Shown here one piece after another: positions 60,591-64,000 of a stretch of 64,000 nt of DNA. The notes beneath the pieces were generated by a model, which was not told where the DNA came from, ran no database searches, and saw nothing but the letters and a program-made list of their open reading frames with translations. Position numbers and translations under genes: made by a program. The stretch covers positions 870,501 through 934,500 of the forward strand of contig JAILWY010000027.1 of the NCBI GenBank assembly GCA_022113835.1, written 5' to 3'. The stretch comes from Atopsyche davidsoni (taxonomy: Eukaryota > Arthropoda > Insecta > Trichoptera > Hydrobiosidae). Each line of letters starts with the position of its first letter. Within the stretch, counting starts at the first letter, position 1.

Positions 60591-63430
60591 AAAAGAGAGG
60601 GCTTTATAAAATCTTTAAAAATTAGAAGACGCCATTGGGAAGTAGCGGCTAAGTTATTGGTTGTGCCGAAGTGTATGTTGGCAGATTATTATCTTATTTT
60701 TGTGTTTGCTCCCCTCCTCCCATTGTACCATACCAGACAGCGGATATACCTTACGGTTCTGTCGGGGTCAGGTCCACTTCATGACGAGCTATTGATGTCG
60801 ATCCGCAACCAGCTTGACTCCAAAACGCCGATTTAATTAACCACCATGCGCGTCTATTAAATAATATACAAAAATAAATTAACAAATATGAAAAGCTAGA
60901 AGATTACGCTAGTTTTTGTTTAAGGGCTTCTACAAACTCACGATTTAAATATTAGACGAGTATAATGTTAATAATAGGGTCTATTTATAGCTTTATCTGA
61001 AAAATGTTTGAGCATTAAATTTTGATATTTGCCTAGTAGTGAATATATTTTTAAAAATGTCGCAATTGACAAACAAGCTTGGAAATAAAAAGGTCTTTTT
61101 CTATAACAACATGGACTTTAAAATTCATCATCATCATCAAAGAAGAGCCTGCACATCGGTACAAGGGAAACATTCCTACGGGGGTCTTATATGGACTGTT
61201 TCGTAAGTAGTTTCTTATTTAATTTAAAGTATTTATATACATCAAGAAAAATAGCACAAATAATATAAAATGGAAAATCGAATGTTATATGTTTTTATGT
61301 GAATAATATTTAAACGGAAAACTATTTAAAAAATTAAATATCTATATATAATTTACAATCGTAATTATCCATTCTACAGATCGCTCATTCAAACAGTCTT
61401 TCAACCTTGACTTCAATTTAAAGAAAAAAACTGCGATTTGTTTATACCATTTAGTTAAAATCGGTATGCTAAAATAACATTATTTGCCATACGTAATTTA
61501 TAATATACATTAACGTACCCTTGACCGAGATCTCGACAGACCAATGAGATGATATTTTCAAGTTTTCACTAGGCAAACAAGTTACACAAACGAAAGACTT
61601 GCATCCTACTGTTGCTCTCAAACAAGTGTAATTAAAATTTATACCAATTCCTTGGAATTCGTCGCTTTCTTGGTAAAATATCTAGAATTTACGGATATAA
61701 CATTGAGCTAAGAAAAATAATACAAAATTAAAAATATCAACTTGCTTAGTTATTTTAAAAATGTAAAACGCATTTTTTCCTAACAAAATTGTGGTCTTGT
61801 GACTTTCTTGATATATCTTCTAAGACTGATTGATGGAACATTAATTTATATTCATTAAATGGAACTACAGTAAAAAATAATACAAAATCTTTTATTTGCT
61901 TCATTAAATTATTTGATTAAAAATAGAAAGAGATTAATTTATTCAAAATTTATCATTATGTTTATTTACAAGTACACGTCACTTTTTTTAATAAAACAGA
62001 ACCGACTGATGTAACATTTGGTTTTATTTTAAAAAATGTAGAAAAAAGGAAACATTAATTTTATTTATTAAAAAAAGATGTTATTAATATATTATATAAA
62101 ATTTGATTGTCACTTTCGTAAATATCAAATCATATTTTGAACAATTTAATTGATATTTCACCCGAATTCAAACCCAGGACGAAAAAATATATATGTATGG
62201 ATTCTTAGTGTTTATGCTGCAAAAATTATTAATTTTATTATCAATAGATAACATTTTTTTTAAATACTTTTAATAAATATAAAATTTATTCAATTTGAAA
62301 TTTTTCCATATAAATATACTATATATGATTCGAGATTCATGGTCGTACGACTTAGCGATTCTTAGCATCGTAGTCAGGGTTAAGTGTAGACGTCAAGGGT
62401 AGGCTCCTATCCAGATGTAGATTGACAGCAACTAATGATGAGCCTTAGTAATTATTAACATTTTATTTATGAACGCTTTTGGCATTGACAGATGAAAGTG
62501 AGAATTTCACACATACTTCCATTTATGGTATATCTATATAATTGCTAATTGTATAATGATTATTGTTTATACACTATAAAATTATTTCAAATTATTTAAT
62601 GTCGTTTTTTTTTAAGGAAGAGTTTGTATTTTACAATTGGGTAATTTTTTTGCAGTAAAAGTTATTAATGAATTCAAGGATATTTATTAATCAGCAAAAA
62701 AGCTACCTTCGATTATTTAATCAAAAATGATAATATCTTGACCACAGAATTGTATAAAATATCTATGTATTATTAAATGTTAAATATAAACAAATATATA
62801 TTTGTTTGGTTTCGATATTTGATAGTTATGAAATGAAGTTGTTTTCATTTGGTCCTTCTGTCTAGTTACCAACCCTTTCGTCTTGCCTCTATTCGATTAT
62901 AATCTTTATATCCAAGATTGGATAAATATATCTAATATTTTAATTTATAATAAATTAAACATGTCGTGTTCATTTTGATGTCATGCAGATTCAGTACCTT
63001 TTGTCTGGTTAGTGAATAAGAGGCTTTTGTGGAATCAACGTGTTTTGCTTGGTTATTGTGCAAAGGAACTGAATAATTATTTTTAGTCAACAGTTGGCAA
63101 CAACCTTGTGCAATGGACAGGTAATGGAACATATTATTGAATGTGTTTTATTGGGTTTATAAAAAATGGACGATGTTTAGCACGAACAAAAGAGATCGTC
63201 AGAAACAGCATGTCGGCAGCGAGGATTCCTTGATTAGTTTCTAATCGATTATGATTTATTTATTACATACAGTATAAGCCTAGCAGATTACCAAAAATAA
63301 TTATGCAACTACTTAATCATTATCTATAGATCTTTCAGGAGTCAGACTTTTCAGAGAAAAAATATACCAAAACTAAAACATTTTACCTGCATAAAATGAA
63401 ATGAAAGTTAAATACCTACATTAAAATATA
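60591..63430. other. No gene seen
   Basis: AT-rich, with a GC-richer patch at about 60,700-60,850. Nothing identifiable. Confidence 0.45.
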
Positions 63431-63830
63431 ATATCCTGTTTTGAATTTCATCCATCAACTTGAATACAATACAATTAAAACATCTATTGTACATTTTTTG
63501 TTAAAAAAAAAAAAACAAAATATTACTAATTCTCTTTATATATTCTGTATTATATTTCATCCCTTAATTTTATAAATCCCAGTGTTTTCCAGCAGCCATC
63601 TATTTTCAAAAACTTTTTGAAACATCCCTCGCAAAAATCACAATAATATTCTGTTTTTCATTTCATCCGTCTAATTAGCTGCCGCACTATTCAATGTTAA
63701 AAACCTGATAGTACATCACTCTAAATAAAAAAAAAACACATTATATCAATTCTCATTAAATATTCTGTTTTTCATTTCATTCGTCAACTTGGCCGCAAAT
63801 ACAAGTACGCGTCAAATTGTTTACACAATC
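63431..63830 (+). repeat. Tandem array, about 109-bp unit, 4 copies
   Basis: AATATTCTGTTTTTCATTTC followed by ATCCGTCAACTTG-like sequence begins at about 63,431, 63,540, 63,647 and 63,758. The last two copies are the most alike. Confidence 0.75.
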
Positions 63831-64000
63831 GATTCAACAAATTCTCTTATAAATCCACATCGAAGGTATAAATAAAATTGCTTCTTTCTAAATATTATTC
63901 AAAATATTTTTAATTAATTAAGCGCTTCAATTGATCGATTAATTGTATGTTTTCAAAATACGGCGTACACAGGGAGCTTAAACCATAATTTTCCTGCTGA
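63831..64000. other. No gene seen; window edge
   Basis: AT-rich sequence to the edge of the window. Confidence 0.5.

Noticed and set aside
1..64000. CRISPR array, bacterial operon or viral genome
   Set aside because: Repeat spacing, introns and composition are those of an insect nuclear genome. No array of short identical repeats with unique spacers is present.

Overview
The window is AT-rich eukaryotic DNA with long intergenic or intronic stretches and many decayed DNA transposons. It holds one clear spliced protein-coding gene. The gene content (an ACE-like M2-family protein with short exons and small introns) and the repeats (mariner, hAT and pogo-type elements, palindromic MITEs, tRNA-derived SINE-like pieces) point to an insect nuclear genome. 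The order cannot be settled from the sequence alone.

The gene lies on the + strand at 38,871-44,382. Ten coding exons join in frame (1,974 nt, 657 residues plus stop). They encode most of a peptidase family M2 (angiotensin-converting enzyme-like) ectodomain, an acidic linker, one C-terminal transmembrane helix and a short basic tail. The zinc-binding HEXXH has become HDAAM, and the positions of the catalytic/transition-state His and Tyr are also changed. It is therefore a predicted inactive, membrane-anchored ACE homologue, most like insect Ance-3. The signal peptide and roughly the first 60-100 residues are not in the exons I could find. They lie upstream, either in the first 38.9 kb or left of the window.

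The first 38.9 kb contains no convincing coding gene. It has a well-formed candidate non-coding exon (2,808-2,911), a juxtaposed 3'/5' splice site resembling a recursive splice site (3,860/3,861), and transposon remains. These are a 2.2-kb element with perfect 14-bp inverted ends inside a (TA)n tract (8,377-10,576), two broken mariners (20,105-21,288 and 27,680-28,510), an hAT-like MITE (26,289-26,907), a pogo/Tigger-like MITE (28,898-29,277), a LINE reverse-transcriptase scrap (34,861-34,956) and a Tc1/mariner-superfamily C-terminal fragment (35,586-35,987). Several tRNA-like T-arm modules and palindromic repeats are scattered among them.

Downstream of the gene there is no recognisable coding sequence. 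There are, however, two related GC-rich promoter-like blocks in the same orientation (about 49,170-49,492 and 53,985-54,241). Each has a TTTAAA box, a CAGTC initiator about 30 bp later, and ends in a GTGAGTA splice donor. They look like duplicated alternative first exons of a gene whose body lies right of the window. A minisatellite begins at the first donor, and a 50-bp-arm inverted repeat lies just upstream of the first promoter. The rest of the right side holds tandem repeats (56,030-56,545; 63,431-63,830), a hAT-type palindromic MITE family (57.6 and 60.4 kb) and further copies of a palindromic repeat family found at 29.9, 37.6, 52.8, 54.5 and 58.8 kb.
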